From Gordonia hankookensis (GTDB lineage: Bacteria > Actinomycetota > Actinomycetes > Mycobacteriales > Mycobacteriaceae): a stretch of 64,000 bases of DNA. This document shows positions 34,731 through 45,536 of this stretch, piece after piece. Position 1 is the first letter of the stretch; each line of letters starts with the position of its first letter. A program made the translations under genes and the position numbers. Under the pieces are notes generated by a model, which worked only from the letters and a program-made list of their open reading frames with translations, searched no databases and was not told the origin of the DNA. Location of the stretch: positions 186,001 to 250,000 of the forward strand of contig NZ_JACWMS010000002.1 in NCBI RefSeq assembly GCF_014673215.1. The letters are read 5' to 3'.

Positions 34731-34973
34731 TCAGAACTGGATGGTCACGTTGACGTCCACATCGGCGCGTATCGCTTCCATCGCGGCGAGCCGACGGGCC
34801 ATGTCGGCACGGCTCATCACGATGTCGTCGCCACCGACACCCCGGTCGACCCGGTCGATGCGGTCTCGTTCCGCGGCGATCTCCTCGTCGAGAAGAGATC
34901 CCGCGAGCTCGCGCGTCAGCAGATCCTGGTCCACCCAGTCGTCTTCAGGTCGCTGCTCGATCGGTTCGTCCAT
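34731..34973 (-). CDS. Small acidic protein of unknown function
   Basis: 80 residues from ATG 34973 (MDEPIEQ); the frame extends 10 codons further, overlapping the amidohydrolase stop by 4 nt. It is Asp/Glu/Arg-rich, with no Cys, no membrane segment and predicted helical stretches (LLTRELAGSLLDEEIAAERDR and SRADMARRLAAMEAIRAD). The C-terminus is the strand-like VDVNVTIQF. It lies between the amidohydrolase and the MaoC-like gene, 75 nt upstream of the latter. I do not recognise the family; it could be an accessory subunit of a neighbour. Confidence 0.7.
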   Translation of the reverse strand: MDEPIEQRPEDDWVDQDLLTRELAGSLLDEEIAAERDRIDRVDRGVGGDDIVMSRADMARRLAAMEAIRADVDVNVTIQF

Positions 34974-34999
34974 GGTCGGGGTCCGTCCTGTTGTCGCGA

Positions 35000-36193
35000 T
35001 CAATTCGTCGAACGACGAGGAAAGTTCAGCAGTCGTCTGGCGTTGAGCTCCACCATCTTGTGCACGTCGTCGTCCGGGATGTCGCGCATGGTGTCGTGCA
35101 CGATCTTGCGGCTGTTGGGCCAGTTGGAGTCCGAATGCGGGTAGTCACCCTCCCACGTGATGTTGTCGATGCCGACCGCGTGACGGTTCGCCACGCCGAA
35201 CTCGTCATCGATGAAACAGCCGAAGATGTGCTGGGCGAACAGTTCCGAGGGCCGAACCGACTGATCGATGTTCTGGTAGAAGCGATGCTTCTCCCACACC
35301 CCGTCCATCCGCTCGAGCATGTACGGCACCCAGCCGATACCGCCCTCGGACAGCATGAACTTGAGATCCGGGTGCTTGTGGAAGGTCGGCGAGAACAGGA
35401 GGTCCGCGGTCGCGTACATCGAGTTGCACCCGAACAGTGCGGTCATCACCGCCATCGGGGCCTCCGGCGCCGTGATCGGAGGCTTGCCCGAGGTGCCGAA
35501 GTGGACACACAGCGGCTGACCGGTCTCCACCGCGGCGCGGTAGATCGGATCCCAGTGATCGGTATGGAATGACGGCAGCCCCAGCGGATGCGGGTTCTCG
35601 GGAAACGAGATCGTGCGCGCACCCTTGGCCGCCGTTCGGTAGATCTCCTTCACCGACTCCTCGATCGACCAGATCGGGAGGATGACCAGCGGGATCAGCC
35701 GGTCCGGGTCGGTGGCACACCATTCATCGAGGACATAGTCGTTCCACGCCTGCAACGACAGCAGCGCCAGTTCTTTGTCCTCGCCCTCCAGGAAGACGGT
35801 GCCGGCAAATCGCGGGAAGGACGGGAACGACAGGGTGGCCTCGACGCCGTCGATGTCCATGTCCTTCAACCGGGCGTTGGGTTCGTAGCAGCCCGGGATC
35901 ATGTCCTCGTACCGGGTCGGCTCGGCGCCGTACTCCTCCGGCTTCTTCCCGGCGACGGCATTGAGCCCGATGTAGGGATAGATCCGTCCCTCGTATTGCC
36001 AGACCTCGGCGATCTTCGTGCCGGACGTGCCACGGCCGCCGTCGCCCGAGTGGATGGACTTCGGCATCTCCTTCTCGATGATCTTCGGTCCGGCGTCGAG
36101 GAATTTCTTGGGCAGGCGGTCCTGCCACAGACGCGGGTGCTCGATCAGGTGATCGTCTGTCGAGATCAGGTGCATGTGATCCTGCAGCGGCAT
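35000..36193 (-). CDS. Amidohydrolase family protein (ACMSD-like metal hydrolase/decarboxylase)
   Basis: 397-residue TIM-barrel amidohydrolase of the amidohydrolase-2 class. Likely metal-binding positions are the N-terminal STDDHLIE, a mid-barrel His (CVHFGTSG near residue 231) and a C-terminal Asp (GIDNITWEGDYPHSDSNWP near 345). Family members hydrolyse C-C or C-N bonds or decarboxylate aromatic or enoic acids. It is the first gene of the minus-strand operon and has AGGAGG before ATG 36193. The shared palindrome at 36230-36245 lies about 40 bp upstream. The reaction is not deducible. Confidence 0.9.
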   Translation of the reverse strand: MPLQDHMHLISTDDHLIEHPRLWQDRLPKKFLDAGPKIIEKEMPKSIHSGDGGRGTSGTKIAEVWQYEGRIYPYIGLNAVAGKKPEEYGAEPTRYEDMIPGCYEPNARLKDMDIDGVEATLSFPSFPRFAGTVFLEGEDKELALLSLQAWNDYVLDEWCATDPDRLIPLVILPIWSIEESVKEIYRTAAKGARTISFPENPHPLGLPSFHTDHWDPIYRAAVETGQPLCVHFGTSGKPPITAPEAPMAVMTALFGCNSMYATADLLFSPTFHKHPDLKFMLSEGGIGWVPYMLERMDGVWEKHRFYQNIDQSVRPSELFAQHIFGCFIDDEFGVANRHAVGIDNITWEGDYPHSDSNWPNSRKIVHDTMRDIPDDDVHKMVELNARRLLNFPRRSTN

Positions 36194-36229
36194 GGGAGTC
36201 CTCCTGAGAGCCGAGTCAATTTTACGGTA

Positions 36230-36245
36230 ACTAGTTTAACTATGT
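36230..36245. promoter_or_regulatory. Shared AT-rich palindromic operator, site 1
   Basis: ACTAGTTTAACTATGT contains the perfect core TAGTT-T-AACTA (36232-36242). It lies just upstream of the amidohydrolase operon and is one of several related sites between 36 and 63 kb. Confidence 0.75.
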
Positions 36246-36417
36246 GGGCACGGCAGTGGGCGCGGCACCGCACGCTCGACACCCCCCAGACGAGGCTTCC
36301 CTATCGGACCGAAGGGGCCATCCCTGTGTCTCGATCACCGGGACGTCGCCACCGGACCATGGGGTCAGCTGCGATTCTGCCCATATCGGGCGTTGCGGGG
36401 ATCGCTTCCGCAGCGGT

Positions 36418-36441
36418 ACTAGTTGAACTAGTTTAGATATG
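36418..36441. promoter_or_regulatory. Shared AT-rich palindromic operator, site 2 (composite)
   Basis: ACTAGTT-G-AACTAGT (36418-36432) is a perfect 15-nt palindrome. It runs directly into TTAGATATG (36433-36441), a second element also found next to the site at 45246. It is 60 bp upstream of the SDR-ALDH-P450 operon start. Confidence 0.78.
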
Positions 36442-36500
36442 TCGAACGCCGGTCGATCAGATCCGACTCGACGGCCAGGAGACAGAACGGAGATCGGACG

Positions 36501-37358
36501 ATGGGCAAGTTGGACGGCAGAGTAGCGGTGATCACCGGCGCGGGGCGCGGTCAAGGTCGCAGTCACGCGGTCACGCTCGCGGCCGCGGGGGCCGACATCA
36601 TCGCAATCGATCTCTGCGCAGATATCGCGACCAACGAATACGGACTCGCGACCGAGGACGATCTCGACGAGACGCGCCGCCTGGTCGAGAAAGAGGATCG
36701 CCGTTGCCTGACCGCGATTGCCGACGTCCGCGAACCCGGTCAATTGCGTACGGCGATCCGGGAAGGTGTCGACGAGCTCGGCGGACTCCACATCGTGGTC
36801 GCCAACGCAGGCATCTGCCCGCTCGGCGATGTGGCACGCACCGCATTTCTCGATGCCGTCGATGTCGATCTGGTCGGCGTGATCAACACGGTCAGCGCCG
36901 CCTTCCCCTATCTGTCATCCGGCGCGTCGATCATCGCGACCGGGTCGGCGGCAGCGCTGATGAAGGGGAGCGGGATCGACGTGCTGGGCCCGGGAGGATT
37001 CGGCTATGGGCACTCGAAACGTGCTGTTGCACAGTACGTTCACGATCTCGCGCTGACGCTCGCTCCGGAGTCCATTCGGGTCAACTGCATCCACCCCACC
37101 AACTGCAATACCGACATGCTCCACAGCGGTCCGATGTACAAGACCTTCCGTCCGGATCTCGAGACCCCGACCCGCGACGACGTGGTCGACGCCTTTGCGA
37201 CCGTTCAGCCGATGCCGGTGCCGTGGGTGGAACCCGAACAGGTCAGCAAGGCGGTCCTCTTCCTCGCGTCCGATGACGCCGAGTTCGTGACCGGGATGCA
37301 GATGAAGATCGATGCCGGCACCGCGTTGGCCCACACCAACCCGTACTCGCTGAGGTAG
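36501..37358 (+). CDS. Mycofactocin-coupled SDR family oxidoreductase
   Basis: 285-residue SDR closely similar in plan to the one at 6349. It has VAVITGAGRGQGRSHAVTLA, the characteristic NCIHPTNCNTDML and PWVEPEQVSKAVLFLASDDAEFVTG blocks, and the catalytic YGHSK. Subfamily members oxidise alcohols with an occluded NAD that is re-oxidised by mycofactocin. It heads an operon with aldehyde dehydrogenase, a beta-hydroxyacid dehydrogenase and a P450, suggesting alcohol to aldehyde to acid oxidation of a P450-hydroxylated carbon. Confidence 0.93.
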   Translation: MGKLDGRVAVITGAGRGQGRSHAVTLAAAGADIIAIDLCADIATNEYGLATEDDLDETRRLVEKEDRRCLTAIADVREPGQLRTAIREGVDELGGLHIVVANAGICPLGDVARTAFLDAVDVDLVGVINTVSAAFPYLSSGASIIATGSAAALMKGSGIDVLGPGGFGYGHSKRAVAQYVHDLALTLAPESIRVNCIHPTNCNTDMLHSGPMYKTFRPDLETPTRDDVVDAFATVQPMPVPWVEPEQVSKAVLFLASDDAEFVTGMQMKIDAGTALAHTNPYSLR

Positions 37359-37364
37359 GAGCGG

Positions 37365-38840
37365 ATGTCCATGATCAAGGAGTACCGCCGGCTGTTCATC
37401 GGCGGCAGCTGGGTCGACAGCGAGACCGGTCGCGTGGAGCCGGTGATCAATCCTGCCACCGAGGCGATCATCGGCGTCGCACCGGTCGGGAGCCGAACCG
37501 ACACGGTCCGTGCGATCGAGACCGCGCGACGCGCGTTCGACGAGGGTCCCTGGCCTCAGATGCCCGTCCGGGAGCGCTCGGCGATCCTGATCCGGATGGC
37601 CGAGGCCATGGAGAAACGTCGCGAGGAGCTGATCGCGCTCAACATCGCCGAGACCGGCTGTACCCGTGCAGGAGCCGAATCCTTCCAGACGGGTATCCCG
37701 ATAGCCCATTTCCGCGACATGGCCGAGCGCGTCCTGCCCACGTTCCCACTCGAGGTCGGCCTGCCACCCAACGTCGGCGCCGGCATCGGGCAGGGCGTCG
37801 TCCGGCGCGAGCCGTTCGGCGTCGCGGCGTTGGTCTCCGCGTACAACTTTCCGTTCTTCCTCAATCTGATGAAGCTGGGTCCGGCTCTCGCCGCCGGATG
37901 CACGACTGTTCTCAAGCCCGCACCGACCACACCCCTGGAGGCCTTTGTCCTCGGCGAGATCGCCCAGGAGGCAGGTCTTCCCGACGGTGTGCTGAACATC
38001 GTCACCGGTGACGTCGACGCAGGCACCGAGCTCACCACCAACCCCATGGTCGACGTCGTCAGTTTCACCGGCTCGGACATCGTGGGCCGCAAGGTCTTCG
38101 AACAGGCTGCACCGACACTCAAGAAGGTCGTCCTCGAGCTCGGCGGCAAGTCCGCCAACATCATCTGCGATGACGCCGACCTCACGCGTGCCACCCAATC
38201 GGTCATCCGGGACACCATCCTGCATGCCGGGCAGGGCTGCGCATATCTCACCCGGACGCTTGTACACCGGTCGCGATACGACGAATTGCTCGAACTCGTG
38301 AAGGATCGGCTGGCAGCGGTCACCGTCGGCGATCCGGCACACCCGGACACCACGATGGGGCCGCTGGGTAGCGCGGCCCAGCGAACGCGTGTCGAAGAAC
38401 TGATCGCCACCGGGATCGCCGAGGGCGCGACCGTGGCCGTCGGCGGTGGCCGACCGTCACATCTGACCGCGGGCTTCTTCATCGAACCAACACTTTTCGT
38501 CGACGTCGACAACTCGATGACCATCGCGCGACGCGAATTCTTCGGGCCGGTCATGATCCTGATGCCGTTCGACGACGACGACGAGGCCGTGCGGATCGCG
38601 AACGACAGTGATTACGGACTCGCCGGCGGGGTCTGGGCACACGACCCCATCCGCGCCTCTCAGATCGGGCAGAGGCTCCGTACGGGGTACGTCACGATCA
38701 ACGGCGGTGGTGGCGGCCTGAATCCCGACGGCCCTTTCGGCGGCTACAAGCAGAGCGGACTCGGACGCGAACGCGGCGCGGCAGGCATGGACGAGTTCTT
38801 GCAGACCAAGACGATGATCTGGGGCGTCGCGACGGGCTGA
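37365..38840 (+). CDS. NAD(P)-dependent aldehyde dehydrogenase
   Basis: 491-residue ALDH superfamily enzyme that oxidises an aldehyde to a carboxylic acid. Glu258 lies in the ELGGK motif (258-262) and the nucleophile Cys292 in GQGC. The NAD-binding SFTGSDIVGRKV and the N-terminal LFIGGSWVDSETG blocks are typical, and the length is standard. It starts 6 nt after the SDR stop (an in-frame ATG also occurs 2 codons later), so the two are coupled. In context it would convert the aldehyde made by the mycofactocin SDR into an acid ready for CoA ligation. Confidence 0.94.
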   Translation: MSMIKEYRRLFIGGSWVDSETGRVEPVINPATEAIIGVAPVGSRTDTVRAIETARRAFDEGPWPQMPVRERSAILIRMAEAMEKRREELIALNIAETGCTRAGAESFQTGIPIAHFRDMAERVLPTFPLEVGLPPNVGAGIGQGVVRREPFGVAALVSAYNFPFFLNLMKLGPALAAGCTTVLKPAPTTPLEAFVLGEIAQEAGLPDGVLNIVTGDVDAGTELTTNPMVDVVSFTGSDIVGRKVFEQAAPTLKKVVLELGGKSANIICDDADLTRATQSVIRDTILHAGQGCAYLTRTLVHRSRYDELLELVKDRLAAVTVGDPAHPDTTMGPLGSAAQRTRVEELIATGIAEGATVAVGGGRPSHLTAGFFIEPTLFVDVDNSMTIARREFFGPVMILMPFDDDDEAVRIANDSDYGLAGGVWAHDPIRASQIGQRLRTGYVTINGGGGGLNPDGPFGGYKQSGLGRERGAAGMDEFLQTKTMIWGVATG

Positions 38841-38885
38841 GGGCCCCGTCGACCCGCCGATCACACACGACCACGAGGAAACTGT

Positions 38886-39719
38886 ATGGACCACACGCGG
38901 ATCGGATTCGTCGGAGCGGGAAAGATCGGCGAGCCCATGGTCGAACGCCTGCTCGCCGCGGGCCGGCATCCTGCGGTGTTCGCCCGGCGGCCCGAGGTCC
39001 GTGACCGCCTGACCCGGCTCGGCGCAACAATGGTGCCCACTGCCGAAGACCTCGCGACATCCGACGTCGTCATCGCATGTCTCTTCGACGACGCCCAGCT
39101 GACCCAGGTCGCCGGCGGGATCATCGAACGGATGACGCCGGGTTCCGTGTTCGTCTCGCACACCACCGGGAGCCCCCGTACCATCCAGCGCCTCAATGGA
39201 ATCGGCGATCCGCGGGGTGTGGCCATCGTCGATGCGCCGTTCAGCGGGACCCCCGAGCTGATCCGGCAGGGCACGCTCACGGTGTTGCTCGCAGGCGCCG
39301 ACGACGCCATGAACCGGTCCGCCGAGATCGTCGGGGCGTACGCAGCCACGATTCACCGGATGGGCCCATCCGGCACGGCGTTGTCGGCGAAGCTGCTCAA
39401 CAATGCCCTGTTCGCCGCGTGCACCCAGGTGACGCTGTCGGCCCTCAAGGCAGCCACCGACCTCGGCATCACCGAGCACGCCTTCCTCGACCTGCTCGCG
39501 GATGCGAGTGGCGGCAGCGCCGCATCTCGGTACATCGCCGCCTCCGGCGATGACGCGGAAGCCTACAGCCGTCGTATCTCCCGATATCTGACCAAGGACC
39601 TCGATGCCGCGACCACGGCGGCCGATGACCTCGCGGTCGACATCGGTGAGTTGCTCGCCGCCGCCCGGCTCGGACCGATGGACCTCGGCGAGCCGGTGTC
39701 GGCCGCACACACCCGCTGA
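38886..39719 (+). CDS. 3-hydroxyisobutyrate dehydrogenase-like NAD(P) oxidoreductase
   Basis: 277-residue beta-hydroxyacid dehydrogenase family protein. It has an N-terminal Rossmann motif GFVGAGKIGEPMVERLLAAG (8-27), the substrate-binding DAPFSGTPELIRQG (117-129) and the catalytic Lys169 in GTALSAKLLNN. It oxidises beta-hydroxyacids or reduces small aldehydes and imines. It lies between ALDH and P450 genes with GAGGAAA before its ATG. The specific hydroxyacid is unknown. Confidence 0.92.
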   Translation: MDHTRIGFVGAGKIGEPMVERLLAAGRHPAVFARRPEVRDRLTRLGATMVPTAEDLATSDVVIACLFDDAQLTQVAGGIIERMTPGSVFVSHTTGSPRTIQRLNGIGDPRGVAIVDAPFSGTPELIRQGTLTVLLAGADDAMNRSAEIVGAYAATIHRMGPSGTALSAKLLNNALFAACTQVTLSALKAATDLGITEHAFLDLLADASGGSAASRYIAASGDDAEAYSRRISRYLTKDLDAATTAADDLAVDIGELLAAARLGPMDLGEPVSAAHTR

Positions 39720-39767
39720 ACCGCGCCCCACCCTGGCCACCACCGATCACGACCACAGGAGGAGATC

Positions 39768-40964
39768 ATGAGCACCACCGAACCCGCATCGACGTGCCCG
39801 ATCCACGAGTTCAATCACTATGCCGAACTGCCGTTCGGCGAGAAGCTCGCCCGCTACGACGACCTCCGTGACGAGGCCCCTGTCATTCGCAACGAGTTCG
39901 CCAACGGCCACTACATCGTCACGCGGTACGAGGACATCCTGAAGGCGTACCAGAACGCCAAGGTCTTCTCGAATACCGCAGTGACCGTCTTCAATCCGAA
40001 CCCGACCTTCCGCTGGATCCCACAGATGCTCGACGGCACCGAGCACAAACAGTGGCGCAAGCAGCTCAATCCGTTGTTCTCGCCGAAGAACGTCGAGGGA
40101 CTCGAGGACAAGGTTCGCGAGCGTGCCGTCTCGTTGATCAAGTCGATCGCGGCGAAGGGCACGTGCGACTTCATGCAGGACTTCGCACTCCAGTACCCGT
40201 CGTTCATCTTTCTCGAGTTGATGGGGATGCCGTTCGAGGACCTCGACAAGTTCCTGCACTGGGAAGACGAGATCCTGCATGTGTCCGGCGACGCCGAGGA
40301 GACCGCACGCCGACGCGGGGTGGCGACTGTCGAGTTGACCGAATACTTCCGCGGGCTCATCGACGAACGTCGTGCAGAACCGAAGGATGATCTGATCAGC
40401 AAGGCCATCGCATTCGAGATCGATGATGCGCCTGCGACGCAAGAAGATCTGGAGTCCTTCTGCATCCTGATGTTCATGGCAGGTCTGGACACGGTCACCG
40501 CCACCCTCGGGACGACCTTCCTCTATCTGTCGACGCACCAGGAGGACCGGCAGGCGATCGTCGAGGATCCCGAGCTGATCCCATCGGCGATCGAGGAGAT
40601 GTTGCGCGCGTTCGCCATCGTGATCCCTTCGCGAAAGGTCCTCGAGGACACCGAGATCTCCGGATGCCCGATCAAGGCCGGGGAAATGGTGTGCCTACCG
40701 CTCAACCTGGCGACCCGGGACGAATCCGTCTACGAGGACGCCAAAGAGGTTCACCTGGATCGCAGCCCGAACAATCACATCGCCTTCGGCGCCGGACCAC
40801 ATCGCTGCCTCGGCTCCCACCTGGCACGGCGCGAACTACGGATCGCCCTCGAGGAATGGCACCGGTACATCCCGAACTATCGGCTGTCTCCGCAATCGCA
40901 CCCGACGGAGTCCGGCGGCCAGCTCGGTCCCAACGGGAACATCATCCTGGAGTGGGACGTCTGA
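39768..40964 (+). CDS. Cytochrome P450 monooxygenase (P450cam-like)
   Basis: 398-residue P450. The I-helix motif AGLDTVTA (238-245) is that of camphor/terpene-type P450s. ExxR is at 277-280 and the haem loop is FGAGPHRCLG with Cys347. AGGAGG precedes ATG 39768. It is last in the operon with mycofactocin SDR, ALDH and hydroxyacid dehydrogenase and ends at a strong hairpin. The P450cam-like features suggest a cyclic terpenoid or similar substrate (inference). No redox partner gene is adjacent; the ferredoxin at 54352 belongs to the same putative regulon. Confidence 0.95.
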   Translation: MSTTEPASTCPIHEFNHYAELPFGEKLARYDDLRDEAPVIRNEFANGHYIVTRYEDILKAYQNAKVFSNTAVTVFNPNPTFRWIPQMLDGTEHKQWRKQLNPLFSPKNVEGLEDKVRERAVSLIKSIAAKGTCDFMQDFALQYPSFIFLELMGMPFEDLDKFLHWEDEILHVSGDAEETARRRGVATVELTEYFRGLIDERRAEPKDDLISKAIAFEIDDAPATQEDLESFCILMFMAGLDTVTATLGTTFLYLSTHQEDRQAIVEDPELIPSAIEEMLRAFAIVIPSRKVLEDTEISGCPIKAGEMVCLPLNLATRDESVYEDAKEVHLDRSPNNHIAFGAGPHRCLGSHLARRELRIALEEWHRYIPNYRLSPQSHPTESGGQLGPNGNIILEWDV

Positions 40965-40986
40965 ACCGAACTGTTCGGCCATGACA

Positions 40987-41022
40987 CCGGCCGGCCGCGT
41001 GATCGATCATGCGGCCGGCCGG
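40987..41022. terminator. Bidirectional hairpin terminator
   Basis: A perfect 12-bp stem (CCGGCCGGCCGC / GCGGCCGGCCGG) encloses GTGATCGATCAT, which itself contains TGATC/GATCA. It sits between the convergent P450 and acyl-CoA dehydrogenase genes. Confidence 0.82.
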
Positions 41023-41077
41023 GTCTGTGAGCGCCGTCCCGCCCAGCCCGACGGTACGAGTGCTCACGCCTGTTCGC

Positions 41078-43375
41078 TCAGGAGAACTGCGCCAGCACCC
41101 GGCCGGCAGCCCGATCACGAAGGGATTCTGGTCGCGCGCACCAGGCCTCGTTGGCGAGGGCCCGCCTCAGTAGCAGATGTGCGGGGTGCTCCCAGGTGAA
41201 GCCGATACCACCGTGCACCTGCACGCATGACTCGGTCACGCGCACCGCAGCGCTCAGTGCATGAGCCGCGGCCAGCTGCGCCGACAGTTCCGCTTCCACG
41301 CTGTCGCCGTCGAGATCGGCTGCCGCGAGGACCTGGTTCCGTGCGCCCTCCGCTTCGACGAGCATGTCGGCGCAGCAATGCGACACCGCCTGGAACGATC
41401 CGATGATCCGGCCGAACTGCTCCCGCTGTCCGGCCCAGTCGACGGCCATGGCGAGGGCGCGATTGGCGACACCCACCGAATCGGCGGCGATCGCCAGATG
41501 CGCGATCCGCTGTGCCTCTTCGATGCCGCGCCGGGCCTGCGGCCCGACCGCGACCACGTCGCCACGGACACCGTCGAGGGATACCGCACCCACCGACGAC
41601 GTGAGATCGAGCGGATCCTGGCGGGTGACCATCGCATCCGCGGGCTCGATGACCACCACGGCCACCTCCCCGGAGTCGGCGCTGCGCGCCACCACCACGA
41701 GGATCTGGGCGTCGGGTGCCCCGACGACGCGGTCCACCACACCGGTCAGCACTCCGTCGGTCACCGTTGGAGCCGTGTCGTCCAGGCACCATCCGAAGTC
41801 ATCGACGGCCACGGCGACAGCGCAACGGGCTCCGGCGATCACCGGCGCGGCCGCGTCCTCGGCGCCGCACGCGAGCAGCAGGGCGAGCGCGGCGACGGTG
41901 GGGACCAGCGGTACCGGGGCGAGTCGGTATGCCGCCTCCTCGATCGCCGCACACAGCAGCCGCGGCGAAGCACCACCACCGCCGAGGGATTCGGGTGCGG
42001 CGAGTCCGGGCAGACCGAAATCCACCAGCGCATCCCAGAGCTCGGCCGTGTCCACACGACCGTGGAGAATCCGATCGGTCTCGACTCGGGAATGCACCAC
42101 GCCTGCGACCGCCGAACGGACTGCGCGCTCATCGCTCTCCGGCACCGCCAACGGGCGTCCCGGTTCCACGACCGGATCGCGACGGCCCTCACCGCGATGC
42201 GATGGCAGGCCGAGAACCGTCTCCGCGATGGTGTTCCGCTGGATCTCCGCGGTGCCGGCACCGATGGTCGAGGCCCGCGACATCAGATACCCGTACGTCC
42301 ATCGACCACCGTCGACCGCGCCGGCAGACCGACTGCCGAGGGCGGCGCCCGGGCCGGTCAACCGGAGTGCCAGCCCGTGCAGTCGCTGCTCGAACTCGGA
42401 CTTGACCAGGCGATTGATCGAGGCGACACCACCGGGATCTTCTTGTCGTAGAACCGCACTCAGTGCGCGAGCGCTGTTGGTCGCGATGGTACGGACATCG
42501 GTTTCCAGGTCGGCGACGTGCTGCCGGACGAGAGGATCGTCGCGGTGCCCCTGCTCGACGGCCAGACGCAGCACCTGGTCGACGGTCTTGCGGTACCGGA
42601 ATTCGTCGGCGAGGAACGCGGTCGCGCGTTCGTGCCCGAGAGAGGTCCGCATGATCGACCACCCGTCCCCCTCCTCCCCCACACGGTTCGCCATGGGCAC
42701 CTCGACATCGTCGAAGAAGACCTCCGCGAAATGGTGTCCGCCTGCGGCGTCGCGCAGCGGGCGCACCTCGACGCCGGGCGAGTCCATGGCGATGAGCAGG
42801 TAGGTGATACCCGAGGTCCCGCGGCCGGGCGGCCCCGTCCGCACCAGGGCGAAGATCCAGTCGGCCCGGTCTGCCATCGTGGTCCAGATCTTCTGTCCGG
42901 TCACTCGGTACACGTCGCCGTCGGCGACCGCACGGGTGGACAGGGACGCGAGATCGCTTCCGGCGCCGGGCTCGGAGAATCCCTGGCACCAGAACTCGTC
43001 GGCGCGCAGCAGTGGTTCGAGGTAGCGATCCCGTTGCTGCTGTGTCCCGTGGACGATCAGGGTCGGGGCGACGATGAACGACAGGCTGCAGGGATGTTTC
43101 GGGGTTCGCGCCGCCGAGGTCATCCGGTAGTAGTCGAGCTGATCGTCGAGGTCGAGTCCCATGCCGCCCGCCGACACCGGCCACCCGGGAGCCGCGAGGC
43201 CGGCGTCCACCAGTTCCGATTGCCACGCTACCGCGGCATCGAACCGGGCACGGGAGCTGCCCGGCCGGGGTCGCCGGGAGTAAGCGTCCAGCAATGACGC
43301 CAGCCGCTCACGCCACGGTGCAGAACTCTCGCCGAGTGCGGCCCCACTCGTGAGCCGCGTGCTGTCGGTGGTCAC
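41078..43375 (-). CDS. Tandem acyl-CoA dehydrogenase (two fused ACAD domains)
   Basis: 765 residues from GTG 43375, 1 nt after the crotonase stop. It consists of two acyl-CoA dehydrogenase domains. The N-terminal one (about 1-395) has QGFSEPGAGSDLASLSTRAV, GQKIWTTMADRADW and STIGAGTAEIQRNTIAE. The C-terminal one (about 410-765) is more divergent but keeps GVANRALAMAVDWAGQREQFGRIIGSFQAVSH and VQVHGGIGFTWEHPAHLLLRRA. Fusions of this kind (FadE34/ChsE3 type) replace the alpha/beta heterotetramers used on sterol side chains and other bulky acyl-CoAs. FAD probably binds at the domain interface. Confidence 0.92.
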   Translation of the reverse strand: MTTDSTRLTSGAALGESSAPWRERLASLLDAYSRRPRPGSSRARFDAAVAWQSELVDAGLAAPGWPVSAGGMGLDLDDQLDYYRMTSAARTPKHPCSLSFIVAPTLIVHGTQQQRDRYLEPLLRADEFWCQGFSEPGAGSDLASLSTRAVADGDVYRVTGQKIWTTMADRADWIFALVRTGPPGRGTSGITYLLIAMDSPGVEVRPLRDAAGGHHFAEVFFDDVEVPMANRVGEEGDGWSIMRTSLGHERATAFLADEFRYRKTVDQVLRLAVEQGHRDDPLVRQHVADLETDVRTIATNSARALSAVLRQEDPGGVASINRLVKSEFEQRLHGLALRLTGPGAALGSRSAGAVDGGRWTYGYLMSRASTIGAGTAEIQRNTIAETVLGLPSHRGEGRRDPVVEPGRPLAVPESDERAVRSAVAGVVHSRVETDRILHGRVDTAELWDALVDFGLPGLAAPESLGGGGASPRLLCAAIEEAAYRLAPVPLVPTVAALALLLACGAEDAAAPVIAGARCAVAVAVDDFGWCLDDTAPTVTDGVLTGVVDRVVGAPDAQILVVVARSADSGEVAVVVIEPADAMVTRQDPLDLTSSVGAVSLDGVRGDVVAVGPQARRGIEEAQRIAHLAIAADSVGVANRALAMAVDWAGQREQFGRIIGSFQAVSHCCADMLVEAEGARNQVLAAADLDGDSVEAELSAQLAAAHALSAAVRVTESCVQVHGGIGFTWEHPAHLLLRRALANEAWCARPESLRDRAAGRVLAQFS

Positions 43376-43376
43376 G

Positions 43377-45169
<1,793 letters not shown>

Positions 45170-45245
45170 CTAGTACCCGAGCAGCTTCCGCCCTCGGGTG
45201 ACGGTGGGTCGCGGCACTGCGGTGACTCACCGCGGCAACATATCT

Positions 45246-45263
45246 AACATAGTTGTCTATGTT
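45246..45263. promoter_or_regulatory. Shared AT-rich palindromic operator, site 3
   Basis: AACATAG-TTGT-CTATGTT: perfect 7-bp arms with a 4-bp centre. It is flanked on the left by ATATCTAA, whose complement TTAGATAT also abuts the site at 36418. It overlaps the proposed promoter of the IpdC-like operon. Confidence 0.78.
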
Positions 45264-45536
45264 GCCCCATGCAACCAGAGCTTCGCCGATCATCCGCAGA
45301 CTCAGTCGAGTGTCCACACAGAGAGTCGGGACGATCCAGTGTCCTTCGGCACGCTAACTTATATGACCTTCTCCGACTCCCCGATCCAGAGGGCCCCAGA
45401 TACGGCAGACGCCCGAAGGAATGACCTGAACCTCCGCATAGCCGGGGGATGCCGTCAATCGCCGGTCCCGCCTGCAGAGATAGTTCGATAAACCTGTTCC
45501 GTGCGGTCGACCGATGTGCGATAGTACCGAAACATA

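Larger units (their letters stand above)
36194..36500. promoter_or_regulatory. Divergent control region, amidohydrolase / mycofactocin SDR
   Basis: About 307 bp without a gene, carrying one shared palindrome close to each divergent start (36230-36245 and 36418-36441). A TAAAAT element on the minus strand (36224-36219) could be the -10 of the amidohydrolase operon. Confidence 0.65.
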
